Assembly: GCA_039621445.1 (NCBI GenBank)
Contig: CP154956.1
Span: forward strand, 60,955,178-61,019,177
Direction: 5' to 3'
Length of the DNA stretch: 64,000 bases
Source: Euglena gracilis
Lineage: Eukaryota > Euglenida > Euglenophyceae > Euglenales
Positions 44,005-54,440 of this stretch are shown piece after piece (positions within the stretch are counted from its first letter, which is position 1; each line of letters begins with the position of its first letter). A program made the position numbers and the translations under genes. A model generated the notes under the pieces. That model ran no database searches, had not been told where the DNA came from, and saw nothing but the letters and a program-made list of their open reading frames with translations.

Positions 44005-46783
44005 CTACTCCATCGCCTTCGTCATCGTCTCCATCAGAATCATCACCTTCTCGGCATACATCTCCGTCCTCGGTGTCCTGCCACATCCACTCCTCTGGTG
44101 GCTCCTCCCAGGACATCCCAAACTCCTTCTCCTTCTACTTCTCGATCTCCACGGCGTGGCAGCTTCCTCCGGGAACCTCGAGATGCACTTCAGGATGTCC
44201 TCCTTGATGTCGTGTTCGACGAAGTACGATACGATCGGGGAAGCATACCGGTGGAAGAAGTGCCGCAGCGGCTCCCACGTCTTCTCCTCGTACCCCAGCC
44301 ACTTGACGAGGAACTCGAGGACGCCGTTTGCATCACGCCTCTGGGTGACCACCGCCTCCACCTCCCACTCGTCCAGCCGGGAACCCTCCTCCGGCCTGGA
44401 TTGGCGGAAGTGGAAGAGGCGGAGCGGTGGTCGCATGAGGGCCGGCTCGTGGCGGTAGCTCTTTATTTGGGATCGGTGGGCCACCTGCTTCCGGCCGTCC
44501 TCCATCTGGAGCACGTACGTGTGCTCACTGGTGCGCTCGGCCACCACGCACGGCCCGATCCAGTACGTCTCCAGCTTCTCGCCGGTGCGGGTGCGCGGGC
44601 GGAGGTACCAGACCTTGTCGTTAATGTCCAGCTCCGGCAGCTCCTTCCTCCGCTTGTTGACCGTCTCGGCTGTCTTGGCGTGCTCCTTGTTCAGGATCTT
44701 CGCAACACGATGATCGATGTCCTGCATGCGCTCGAAGAAGGCCACCGCGTCATCGGCCCGCGTGGGCGGCTGATACGGCACCCCGCCGTACCTCCGCTCG
44801 CGGCCGAACAGCACCTGGAAGGGGCTCAGGCCGCTGAGCCCAGCACTGTCGTGCAGGGTCCGCAGGGCCCGCGGCAGAGCCTCCGGCCACGCCACGCCCT
44901 CCGCCGCCTTCATCGTCCTCAGCCGCTTCTGGATCTGCGCGCCGAGGACCTCCGCACGGGCGTTGCCTTCGTGGTGGTACGCCTGGGAGAAGGCGTGGCA
45001 CACCCCCAGCCTTGCGCACATCGCCATCCACCAGGCCCTCACGAAGTGGGGGCCCCGGTCCGACGTGATGACGCTTGGCACGCCGAACTGCGCCAACTGC
45101 TCACACATGGCCTTAGCCACCGCCTCCGCCGTTAGCCCGCGGGTGTGGTGCACGGTCGCGATGGCCAAGCCGGAGTGCCTATCGATGCATGCCGCGAACA
45201 CATTCACCAGCCTCCCGCCCTCCACCTCCACCTCCCGCATCTGGAACTGATCCATGCTCACCGAACACATCACACGGGGCGGCACTGGCGTGGGCGTGAT
45301 GAGGAGCCGGAGGGGTTGGTGGGGGTGCTCTGAAGCCTGGCAGAACTCGCACACGGCCAGAATCTTGCCCGCCAGCTCGCGTGCTCGGGAGGGCACCGCA
45401 AACTGGAAGATCCGGCTGGCCTCACCGAGGAGGCGCTCACCACCGACGTGCCCCAACGCCCGGTGCTGCTCTCGGATTGCCCGCTCTGTCAGGGCATCCG
45501 GCACGCACCAGACGGAATCTTTAACCAGCTTGCCTGCATCCTTCCAGTAGCCGCTGGATCACGGCCGGCCGCGCTTGATGGCCTGCCACGGCTCCTTGAA
45601 CGTTGGGAACTTCTCATACGCCTCGCTCCAGTCCATCGCCATCAGGTCCTGGTCCTCTTCTTGCGGGGCTGCGGCCGGGGTGGCTGCAGCTGGCGGCACG
45701 GCGGCTGCCGCAGGCGGCACGGCGGGAGGGCTGGGGTGCCCCAACACATTGGGTGGGCCGGCCGATGGCACCGCTCCCTCGGCTGGCTTCTTCGGGACGG
45801 CGGCACCGGGCGGCTTGGCGGCCGCCTGGCTTCGGGTGGTCACGGCGATTGCTGCGGACGGTGGGATGCTGCGTGCGCTGGCCGCGGGCGGGGACAATGC
45901 TTGCTCGGCGGACGGGGATCGCACGGCGGGTGCTGCTGCCGATGCCGCTGCTGCCGTACGGAAAACCGCACAGTGCGTGGTGTGGCGCGCTGCTGCTGCT
46001 GCTTGGGCTGCGCGACAACGCTGGGTGCTGCGGCTGCTCGGGATGCCCGGAAGATGCCTGCGAGGTCGCACAGGGTACTCGCACGGTCGGTGCTGCTGTC
46101 ACAGCCGGCGCGGTGGGGTTCGGTGGGGGCGGCAGCCGGATTGCCGGTCTTCCGGCCGGCGGACTCCCGGCGGGCGCCGCCTCGGATTCGGCGTCCCGGC
46201 CGATGCCGCCGTGGCTGCCGGTGTCCCGGCTGGCGGCGATGGGGATGCCGCATTTGCGGTCGGGAGGGGGCAAACCTTGTCCACCGGGTGTATTGCCTTC
46301 GGACAGCTGCGCTCCACGGCCTTCTTCTCCCGGATCTGCTGCTCCATCTCCTCTGCGTCCGCTGCCGTCCCGTGCCAGCAGGAGTCTCGGAACTCCTGGC
46401 TGGCCGGATACGCCCACCGCGACAGCGCGTCCCCGACCTCGTTCTTCTTCCCCGGCACGTAGACCACCTCCACAATGTGCCCGTTCAGCTTCGAGTGCCA
46501 CCTCGCCCGCCGGCCTTGTGGTCCCGATCCCCGGGAGACGTGCTCCAGGGACCGGTGGTCCGTCAGGACCAGGACCTTCTGCCCGGTGATGAAGCCGCCC
46601 CACTTGTCCAGCGCGCTCACCACCGCGTACGTCTCCTTGTCGCGGGTGTCCCACCGCAGCCGCTGCCCCTCCGTCAGATTCCTGCTCATGAAGCCCACCG
46701 CCACCTTCGCCCCGGGCTTTAGGAACTCCTCCACCGAGGGGATGCCGTCCACCTTCGGCAGCTGCTCCAGCACGGCGCCCCAC
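44005..46783 (-). pseudogene. pol: chromovirus-type Pol: RNase H, integrase, chromodomain
   Basis: One minus-strand frame runs from the N-gap to 44005, broken by two TGA stops (46099-46101, 45559-45561). First comes RNase H (DKETYAVVSALDKW, LTDHRSLEHV, NEVGDALSRW), then a Pro/Ala-rich linker, then 499 codons of integrase. Counting from 45504, the zinc motif is H14, H19, C52, C55 and the D,D35E triad is D85, D149, E185. A C-terminal chromodomain spans about residues 379-428 (EWEVEAVVTQRR, EFLVKWLGYEEKTWEP). That domain order defines Ty3/gypsy chromoviruses, whose chromodomain guides insertion to chromatin. Reverse transcriptase is lost at the gap. After about 44150 an acidic tail is better preserved in another frame. 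Confidence 0.85.
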
Positions 46784-46796
46784 NNNNNNNNNNNNN
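46784..46796. other. assembly gap (13 N)
   Basis: Thirteen N bases separate the RNase H of the minus-strand Pol from an unrelated satellite-bearing repeat. The join is a scaffold placement, so adjacency across it should not be trusted. Confidence 1.
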
Positions 46797-47830
46797 GGTT
46801 TCAGGCAAAAAAAAAAAACGGGGGGCCGAGGGTCGAGAAATGCTCGATTTCGGCTCAAAAACAGTTTTTTCGGGTCCGACAGGCCAAAAAAACATGGTTT
46901 CGGGAGGAAAATTTTTTTGAATTTTTTCGATTTTATGACCCAGAAATGGCTTTAAATTGGCCAAGGCAAAACAGGCCAAACCTGTACAAAAATGGCCCAA
47001 ATTGGCTGAAAAATGGTCGTAACTCGTGCTAGGCGGGGAGTTGCGGGGAAATCAAAATATTGTTAGATAGGGCATTCTAAGGGCTTCAATTTCGGTCTCC
47101 GGACATTTCCTTTGCTTTTGCTTCATTTTCAAGATTTTTTGAAACCATATATTTTTTTACCCCGAAAACAGCCCAAAATGGCCCTGAAATGGGCCAAGGT
47201 TGGCCGAAAAATGGTTGTAACACGGACTACACGAAGAGTTGAGGGAAAAGTAAAGCATGGTTGGACAGGGCGTTCCAAGGGCTTCGTTTTTGCTTTTTGG
47301 ACATTTTCTTTGATTTTGCTTCATTGTCGAGATATTTTGGAAAAATCAATTTCTTGAGCGAAAAAACCGGTCTAAAAATAAACACCCCAAAATGGCCGTT
47401 TTGGGCCACAAAAGCGCGCCGGAACACGGGACCGGTGTGTCAGCGACCAAAACGGCGAATGGGGGGCAATAGAGGGCCTCCAGGGGTGCATTTTGTCAGT
47501 GGGACATTTCCGGAGGTAATGTACGTTTCTCGAGATATTTTTCGAAAATCGATTTTTGGACCGATTTTTGGACCCCGGCGAAATGGCAAAATGGCAGAGC
47601 CGGAAGAGGGCGGCCAATCCTGCCAGTTTGGACCCCTTCGCGCGTGAATATCTCGGGCCTGGCAGGGAGTTGGGGGTCATATGGCAGTGATTCGGAAACT
47701 AGAAATCCAGTTGCTCGCGACTGAAAAAAATTCCGGGAATCGGGCCGGGGTCATGGTGATAATCCGCAGTTTTCATGGTCTACTTCGCTCTTACGCATAA
47801 AGGGATAAGAGCTCGGCGACTCCACCCTAA
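46797..47830 (-). repeat. composite repeat, inverted copy
   Basis: On the minus strand it reads the GAGCTCTTATCCC / GTAAGAGCGAAG hairpin (47783-47818), the AATCACTGCCATATGACC block, two GGAAATGTCCGGAGACC-type blocks, and one satellite unit next to the gap. This is the only clearly reversed copy of the family. Confidence 0.7.
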
Positions 47831-47836
47831 CCCCCC

Positions 47837-48250
47837 CCGCCAAATATAAGAAACCCTTTGGCCAATTTCAAGCCGGCACCCAAATATAAGAAACCCCTGG
47901 GTTGTTGGACGCTAATCCATATGAAAGAAACCCCTCATCCATTTTCACCACGGGTCACAGCACATTTCCAGGCGTGATCAACACAAAGATGAAGCCGGTC
48001 CAGCTTATTGCTTCTTTGCAAAACAAGAGGTCAGAAGCAACTGCTTTTTGGGTGGACTCAAAAAAGATGACAAATGGGAGAAGCATGAACTCTATTTTCT
48101 GCCTTTCACCATCTTTAAAGGAGTGGGTGCTTGGACCGGCAAAAAAAAGTTCCATTCATAAGAAACCCTTTTGACACCCAAATATAAGAAACCCCAAAAT
48201 ATAAGAAACCCTTTGGGCCGATCGGCCAACACCCAAATGAGAAACGTGTT
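47837..48250 (+). mobile_element. AAATATAAGAAACC element, copy 1
   Basis: Clusters of (A)AATATAAGAAACCC at both ends enclose about 230 nt of ordinary sequence (47930-48150). The second copy at 50200-50640 has the same layout: GTTGGACxCTAATCCATAT on the left, AAAGTTCCATTxATAAGAAAC on the right. Confidence 0.65.
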
Positions 48251-48731
48251 TCTTGTGCTGGGGGTCACCCCGGGGGGTCCAGCCAGCCACCCAGCCAGCG
48301 CTTTGTTTACAGCCAGCAGCTCCCAGCCTTGCTGCGGACCCCCCCCCCGGGGTCGAGCTGCAATGAAGTTTTTGCAGCAAGGCAAAGCTGAATTTTTGGA
48401 GCAAAGTGCCCAAAATTTTTGAAACGGCGGTCAAAATGGCCAAAATGGCTATTTTTTTTAATATGGCTGTTATTGAGGGATTTTTGGGTTTTCATCTCAA
48501 AATTTTGGCCCAAATGTCCAAAAAGTCCCACCCAGTCGGATTTGGATTTTATTGCCTGTTTTGGGAGACCCGCTGGGTCCAGCCCAGGGCAGAACGGGAA
48601 TCGGCCGAACAGCCAGGGTGGTGGGTGGGCACCCCCTGCATGCTGGTTGGGGGGGGGTCGACCACTCCCCCCCACCCCACCGTGTTCCGGGAGCACCAAT
48701 TTTTGGACCCGAAAAAAATTTTCCGGTTTTG

Positions 48732-48792
<61 letters not shown>

Positions 48793-48808
48793 TTTTTTTT
48801 TTTTTTTT

Positions 48809-48842
<34 letters not shown>

Positions 48843-49441
48843 ATAAAGGGGGTCCCCCCAAAAACCACCCAAAACCCCATTTTTTCACACCTTCCAAAAA
48901 TTCAACATTTTCTCTAAATATTTTGTTTTTGAGAGGTTTTTGAAGCAAAAAAAATGCCATCGAAAGCCCAAAAAAATTCAACGAGAAAAAATGTCAGCAA
49001 AATTCGACCGGGCCAAAATATTGTCCGCTTTTTTTGACCTTCGTTTTTTTCACCCCCCCCCCCTAAAAAGTTCCAAAAATTCCCCCGGCCAAAATCCCCG
49101 TTTTCCCGAAATCGGTGAAAATGCCCCACCTCCCGGGTGGGGGGGGGGGGTCGACCACCCCCCCCCCCACCAGGCCTTCCCGTTCTGCCCTGGTCCAGCC
49201 TGGCAGCCGGTGGGACCCACCCACCGGACACACCCACAGGACGGGGGTGGGGCCCAGCCAGGACCTTCCAGACAACACGTTATTCCATCTGGCCGGCTGG
49301 CCACCCCCCAGGGGGACTAAGAAATTTCCTGCACTGATTACTTGTAAAAGTATGAAATCTTCAATGCATTTCTGCATTACCCCTTTTCTTCGTTTTTCTC
49401 TTCGTTTATTCAAATTTCCCTGTTTTTTTTATTTTCTGTAG
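48251..49441. other. noncoding upstream of TPR exons, with poly-T
   Basis: It contains CCAGCCAGC/CCCCGGGGTCGAGC repeat words, a poly-T tract (48732-48840, about 100 nt with few interruptions) and C/G-run hairpins near 49140-49165. No exon is seen before the TPR acceptor at 49441. Confidence 0.5.
48732..48840 (+). repeat. poly-T tract
   Basis: About 100 nt of T broken by a G and a CC. It could be a retroposed poly(A) tail on the minus strand or simple-sequence expansion. Lys-rich and Phe-rich frames through it are meaningless. Confidence 0.9.
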
Positions 49442-49522
49442 GCCTCTTCGACCTTGCGATTGCGGATTACACCAAGGCGATCCAGCTGAATCCAATGTAC
49501 GATGTTGCATATGACAATCGAG
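49442..49522 (+). CDS. TPR protein, exon with repeat helix B/A
   Basis: The acceptor TTATTTTCTGTAG and donor CGAG|GTCTGG enclose 81 nt, phase 1 to phase 1. The peptide (G)LFDLAIADYTKAIQLNP then MYDVAYDNR is a textbook tetratricopeptide sequence: A-I-A-D-Y-x-K-A-I-x-L-N-P is helix B, Y-D-x-A-Y-x-N-R-G helix A of the next unit. TPR arrays are protein-binding scaffolds; the partner is unknown. The gene's earlier exons lie to the left and may have been separated by repeats or by the assembly gap. Confidence 0.85.
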
Positions 49523-49692
49523 GTCTGGAGCAAAAAAAAATTTTTAAGATCGCCGCATTGTTGTTGGCATGAGAAAGGGAAGGGAAAACACATGCCTGGG
49601 GGAATAAAGTTAACATATGGTGTGGCGAGACGATAGTTCGCTTTGTGCCCAGGCTTGGTAGGATCTGCCGCTCTCCCTCCTCTTCGGCGCAG

Positions 49693-49740
49693 GAGTGGCC
49701 TACTGCTCAAAGGGGGATTTCGATGCCTGCATCGCCGACT
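49693..49740 (+). CDS. TPR protein, exon 2 of those visible
   Basis: The acceptor TTCGGCGCAG gives GA, completing Gly, then VAYCSKGDFDACIAD, continuing the TPR unit without loss. The 3' limit is set at GACT|GTACAG but is uncertain. The following interval has GTACAG at the left, CAGACAAGCTTCTG paired with CAGAGCCTTGACTG at the right, and no canonical exit in phase. It resembles the nonconventional introns of the WD40 gene. Confidence 0.7.
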
Positions 49741-49860
49741 GTACAGACAAGCTTCTGCCCCCCCCCCCACCCTTTTGGTGCTTGTGTCAATCCAATTGAC
49801 ACAGGCAATTTGAGTCTTACTACCAGTTGGATTTCTCGCGCAGAGCCTTGACTGCGAAAG

Positions 49861-49907
49861 CAATCGAGCTCAACCCGCGGTACGACAATGCATATCACAA
49901 TCGTGCG
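49861..49907 (+). CDS. TPR protein, exon 3 of those visible (start uncertain)
   Basis: The frame reads (KA)IELNPRYDNAYHNRA to the donor GCG|GTGTGT in phase 0. A canonical AG at 49860 gives the start used here, but TPR spacing would prefer a start near 49852 that keeps KAIELNP. The CAG/CTG rule predicts 49860, one base off frame. A sequence indel in this C-run-bearing 120-nt intron is possible. Confidence 0.65.
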
Positions 49908-50199
49908 GTGTGTACAGAGCCGTTTGTCTCACAGAGAGGTCTCTTGTGAGGAATTTAGTGCCTGAGTCATTGTTGATGCCTTGGTGAGAACTAGTCAACA
50001 GTTGCAAGGCCATTTGATATTTTTAAATCCCTGCTCAAGGGGAGGGGGCTGGATTGCAGCTAGTCCAAATTTTCGCTGGTGGAAAAGTTTTTCCAGTGAC
50101 CGATGCAAGCTTCCCAAAAATGCCCATTTTTGACCATTTTTGGATTTTTTCTTTTAACAAAATCAGCCAAAAAAAACACATTTCCAGTCGACCGCCTAA

Positions 50200-50640
50200 C
50201 CCCCCCCCCCAAATATAAGAAACCCTCGCTATAAGAAACCCCCAAATATAAGAAACCTTTTGGCGGATTTTCAGCCGACACCCAAATATAAGAAACCCCC
50301 GAATATAAGAAACCCCTAGGCTGTTGGACACTAATCCATATATAAGAAATCCCTCATCCTTTGCGAAGCTTTCTTTCACCGACATCACTCCCACATTCAG
50401 AAATAACACTGTCCACTTTCCTCTGGACTGATGGAATGATCCGATTCAGCAGAAACACGCTCCAGGGCCTCAGAAGCCATCAGCCACGAAGAAAATCCTA
50501 CACGCCGCGGTCACATGTAATTAATTACATAAAGGAACCGAAGGAAGAAAAAGTTCCATTTATAAGAAACTCTTGGGCCAATCGGCCGACGCCCAAATAT
50601 AAGAAACGGGGTTGTTATATTTGGGGGGGGGTTAACCCGG
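50200..50640 (+). mobile_element. AAATATAAGAAACC element, copy 2, in TPR intron
   Basis: It begins TAACCCCCCCCCCCAAATAT and ends TTATATTTGGGGGGGGGTTAA, an inverted terminal repeat. Within each end are several direct AAATATAAGAAACCC units. The middle (50360-50540) is unique-looking. It sits in the 1.7-kb intron between TPR exons 3 and 4. No transposase frame is present. Confidence 0.65.
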
Positions 50641-50835
50641 GGGGGGGGGGGGGGGTCTATCTGGTCATTTTTCAGTGTCTGGCAAAATGGCTAGTCAGTG
50701 TACCCTCCGGGGTCCTTAAGCAAAAGACTGGCAGGGGCGACAGTTTTTAGGTCAAATTTCTTCAAATTTTTTTCGTCAAATTTCTTTGGTGGGGGAGTCC
50801 TGCCGGGTCCCAGTGGGGGGGTCAATTTCCCCCAC

Positions 50836-51131
50836 CAGGCTTGTGCTTAGTCGGGTGCCTACCCCACGGGGGGGGGGGGGGTAGGGGCAGGCACCCCAGA
50901 GCACCCGATCCGACCCCTCCCCCGGGGAGGGGGGTAGGGTTTTGGGGGATGCCTGCCCCTAACCCCCCTCCGACCCCGGCGCCAAAGGCGCGCGGGGGCC
51001 GGAAAAGGCCATTTTCGATGAAAATTTTCTGGGTCCCCCCCGGACCCCTACCCCCCGGGGGTGTGCCTGCTAGGGGTAGGCACCCTATAGCACCCACCCC
51101 CCTCCCCCCCCGGTTGGTAAGCACAAGCATG
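50836..51131 (+). mobile_element. intron-like element NC5, perfect 8-bp TSD
   Basis: CAGGCTTGTGCTTAGTCGGG at the left and GGTTGGTAAGCACAAGCATG at the right. The flanks are identical: TCCCCCAC at 50828-50835 and 51132-51139. The right CTG has become ATG. It shares its core with NC1, NC2 and the WD40 intron (GGGTGCC, GGCGCCAAAGGCGC, AAAAGGCCATTTTC). It lies in the intron before TPR exon 4. Confidence 0.8.
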
Positions 51132-51183
51132 TCCCCCACCACACCACAGCACCGCGCAAGGAAAAAATGTTTCAGCTCCAGGG

Positions 51184-51481
51184 CAGTCTATTGCTCAAGG
51201 CTTTGCTGTACCTGGGGACCCCCCAAAAATGGCTGCAAATGCCCTTGTTTGGCCATTTTGGGGGGTTTTTTTGGAACAAAATCAGCCAAAAAAAAATGCA
51301 TTGAACACCTCATTTCCACCTCGGTGCGCAGAGCTGGAGGACTTCTTCCCCCCCCCCTTCAGGGGACCCCCGGAACCCTCCCCCTGGGGGGGGGGGGTGT
51401 CTAGGTTATCCATTTTTCCAGTGTCCAGCAAAATGGCTTGCCAATGGACCGCCCCCCCCCGGGTCTTCAAGCAACAGCCTG
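51184..51481 (+). mobile_element. intron-like element NC4, 8-bp TSD
   Basis: CAGTCTATTGCTCAAGG pairs with CTTCAAGCAACAGCCTG. The flanks are CTCCAGGG (51176-51183) and TTCTAGGG (51482-51489), 6 of 8 alike. The inner sequence (ATTTTGGGGGGTTTTTTTGG, GCGCAGAGCTGGAGG) matches the subfamily of NC6 at 57748. It lies 52 nt after NC5, in the same intron. Confidence 0.7.
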
Positions 51482-51634
51482 TTCTAGGGGGGGGTGCCCC
51501 ACCGGGCTGGGGGAGGGGGAGGACCCCCCAACAGGTCTTTAAAAAAAATGATGAGTTGTGGCATCGTGATCTGTGTGATGTTTTTTTTCTTTCTGGAGCT
51601 CAGATTGTGCACTGGACGCATTTCCCTATTTCAG

Positions 51635-51755
51635 GTGGCATACAACAACAAGGGGTTATTTGACAAGTGCATCGAGGATTGCAAGCAAGCCCTGGCCCTG
51701 AATCCCAATTTTGACAAGGCATTCTTCAACCGTGGTTTTGCTTACAGTTCTAAAG
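51635..51755 (+). CDS. TPR protein, exon 4 of those visible
   Basis: The acceptor CCCTATTTCAG is in phase 0 and the donor TCTAAAG|GTTTCT leaves phase 1. The exon encodes VAYNNKGLFDKCIEDCKQAL and ALNPNFDKAFFNRGFAYSSK, a full TPR unit. Its phases join exactly with exons 3 and 5, so the model is reliable. Confidence 0.88.
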
Positions 51756-51849
51756 GTTTCTGCAATGTTGCTTCTGTTTCTGATTTCTGCTCTGCATTAC
51801 CCCCCCCCAACAATAAACCAGTTTTTGTGCAGTGCTGAGCCATTTAAAC

Positions 51850-52000
51850 CCCCTCCCAAACAACACCCCCCCCAAATAACCCCCCCCCCAAATAACACCC
51901 CCCCAAATAGCACACCGATTTCGAGAGCCCAAATAACACCCCCCCTTGTTTTATTTTGGTTTTCCATGTAAGAATAACACCCCCCCAAGTAACACACCCC
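51850..52000 (+). repeat. CCAAATAACACCCC repeat, copy 1
   Basis: Several CCCCCAAATAACACC units, ending with a TTTCCATGTAAGAATAACACC word. The related copy at 56045-56200 is in the opposite orientation (GGGTGTTATTTTTACATGGA), so the pair brackets the 4.8-kb intron between TPR exons 4 and 5. Confidence 0.65.
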
Positions 52001-53114
52001 CTTAGTTGCACTAAGGCTTGTCTGTTTAAGGCCTGCGCTAACTTCGCTTCTGGCCCAGTTTACTGCGTGGTGAGTGGCCAGGGACCCCTTACACCAGTCC
52101 TCTTTTGTTGCTCCCCCTGGCCGGGTGAGTAACTCTGGTGAGTAACACACCCCCCCTGGGCGGGGATGGATGGGAAGCCCTTCGGTATTGAGGTAGGTGG
52201 TAGGGGGGGGTCCCGACCACCCCCCCCCTGGGGGGGTAAGGTGGTAGGGGGGGGGGGTCGCTGAGCTCTTATCCCTTTATGGGTAAGAGCGAAGCTAACC
52301 ACTGGGGGAAAACCCCCCCCCGAACCCCCCCCTCCCCCCCCCTCGGGGCCACCTCGGGAACCGGCGGATTATCACCATGATCCCGGCCCCGTTCCCGAAT
52401 TTTTTTTTTCAGTCGCGAGCGACTGGATTCCTAGTTTCCGAATCACCTGGGTTTGACCCCCAACTCCCCGCCAGGCCCGAGTTATTCACGCGCGAAGGGG
52501 TCCAAACTGGGTAGGATTGGCCAACCCCCCTTTTTAAGCCCCCCCCCCTTTGGACTCTGCCATTTCGGCCAAAAAATGTCAATTTTCAAAATATCTCCAA
52601 AATGAAGCAAAATCAAAGGAAATGTCCGGCGACCTAATTTGAAGCCCTTGGAACGCCCCATCTGCCGGTATTTTGATTTCCCCGCAACTCCCCGCCTGGC
52701 CCGAGATATGCCCGTTTTCGGCCAACGGGCCATTTTGTACACTTTTTCCACTGTCCGACTTAGCCGTTTTCAGCCAAAATTCGGCCAAAATTCGGCCAAA
52801 ATTCGGCCAAAAATCAATAGTTTCAAAATTTTTCCAAAATGAAGCAAAATCAAAGGAAATGTCCGGAGACCTAATTTGAAGCCCTTGGAACACTCCATCT
52901 ACCGGTATTTTGATTTCCCCACAACTGTTCGCGTAGCCCGAGATACGGCTGTTTTTCAGCCGATTTTGGCCATTTTGTACACTTTTTCCACTGGTGGACT
53001 TAGCCGTTTTCGGCCAAAAAAGGCGAAAAATATCGAAAAAAAATTTTTTACCCAAAACCATGCTTCTTGGCCTCCCGGACCCGGAAAAAGGGTTTTCGAG
53101 CCGAAAATGGGCGT

Positions 53115-53505
53115 TTTTCGACCATCATGGCCATCATGACCCGTGATGGCCATGATGCGCATCATGACCCATGATGGCCATCATGACCCGTGATGGGCCA
53201 TGCATGATGCCATGATGGGCATCATGGGTCATGATGGCCATCATGGGTCATGATGGGCATCATGGGTCATGATGGGCATCATGGGTCATGATGGCCATCA
53301 TGGGTCATGATGGCCATCATGGGTCATGATGGGCATCATGGGTCATGATGGACCAATGCTGCCCATCATGACCCATGATGGCCATCATGAACAATGATGC
53401 CCATGATGCCAATCATGGGTCATGATGGCCATCATGACCCATGATGCCCATCATGACCGAGGATGGCCATCATGACCAATGATGGGCATCATGGGTCAAA
53501 AAAGT
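53115..53505. repeat. ATGATGGCCATCAT palindromic tandem array
   Basis: About 390 nt made almost wholly of ATGATGGCCATCAT, CATGATGGGCATCATG and GGGTCATGATGG words. Nearly every 16-18 nt is a palindrome, so the array can fold in many registers on either strand. It joins directly to satellite array 2. Confidence 0.9.
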
Positions 53506-54440
53506 CGAAAAAAAGTCGAAAAAAAATCGAAATAATTTTTTGCCCGAAACGATGTTTTTGGGCCTCCCGGACCCGGAAAAACTGTTTTTGAGCCGAAAAT
53601 GAGCGTTTTTCGACCCGCCAGCGCCCCGTTTTGGGCCGCCAACCCATTGACTTCGGGCCAAAACCAGGTCAAAAAAGTCGAAAAAATCGAAAAAAAAAAT
53701 TTTGCCCAAAACAATGTTTTTTGGCCTCCCGGACCCGGAAAAACTGTTTTTGAGCCGAAAATGAGCGTTTTTCGACCCGCCAGCGCCCCGTTTTGGGCCG
53801 CCGCCAACCCATTGACTTTGGGTCAAACCCGGGTCAAAAAAGTCGAAAAAAATCGAAAAAAATTTTTTGCCCAAAACGATGTGTTTTGGCCTCCCGGACC
53901 CGGAAAAACTGTTTTTAGCCGAAAATGAGCGTTTTTTCGACCCGCCAGCGCCCCGTTTTGGGCCGCCAACCCATTGACTTCGGGTCAAAACCGGGTCAAA
54001 AAAGTCGAAGAAAATCGAAAAAAAATTTTTTGCCCGAAACGATGTTTTTTGGCCTCCCGGACCCGGAAAAACTGTTTTTGAGCCGAAAATGAGCGTTTTT
54101 CGACCCGCCAGCGCCCCGTTTTGGGCCGCCAACCCATTGACTTCGGGCAAAAACCGGGTCAAAAAAGTCGAAAAAAATCGAAAAAATTTTTTGCCCGAAA
54201 CGATGTTTTTTTGGCCTCCCGGACCCGGAAAAACTGTTTTTGAGCCGAAAATGAGCGTTTTTCGACCCGCCAGCGCCCCGTTTTGGGCCGCCAACCCATT
54301 GACTTCGGGCAAAAACCGGGTCAAAAAAGTCGAAAAAAATCCAAAAAAAATTTTTGGCCCAAAACGATGTTTTTTGGCCTCCCGGACCCGGAAAACCCGT
54401 TTTTGGGCCAAAAATGAGCGATTTTTGACCCCTTGGCCTC
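53505..54440 (+). repeat. ~163-nt satellite array 2 (6 units)
   Basis: TTGGCCTCCCGGACCCGG recurs at about 53556, 53723, 53888, 54051, 54212 and 54374. The units are more alike than in array 1 (GAGCCGAAAATGAGCGTTTT; GGGCCGCCAACCCATTGACT). A 313-codon minus-strand frame through it repeats the same ~54 residues and is not a gene. Confidence 0.9.

Noticed and set aside
43798-45135. 445-codon plus-strand frame
   Set aside because: It is the antisense of the integrase-chromodomain frame, which has all catalytic residues on the minus strand.
48497-48981. Poly-Lys and poly-Phe frames
   Set aside because: Translations of the poly-T tract.
53470-54411. 313-codon minus-strand open frame
   Set aside because: It repeats the same ~54 residues because the satellite period is near a multiple of three; the 30762-31562 frame over array 1 behaves the same way. 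No start context, splice signals or protein family.
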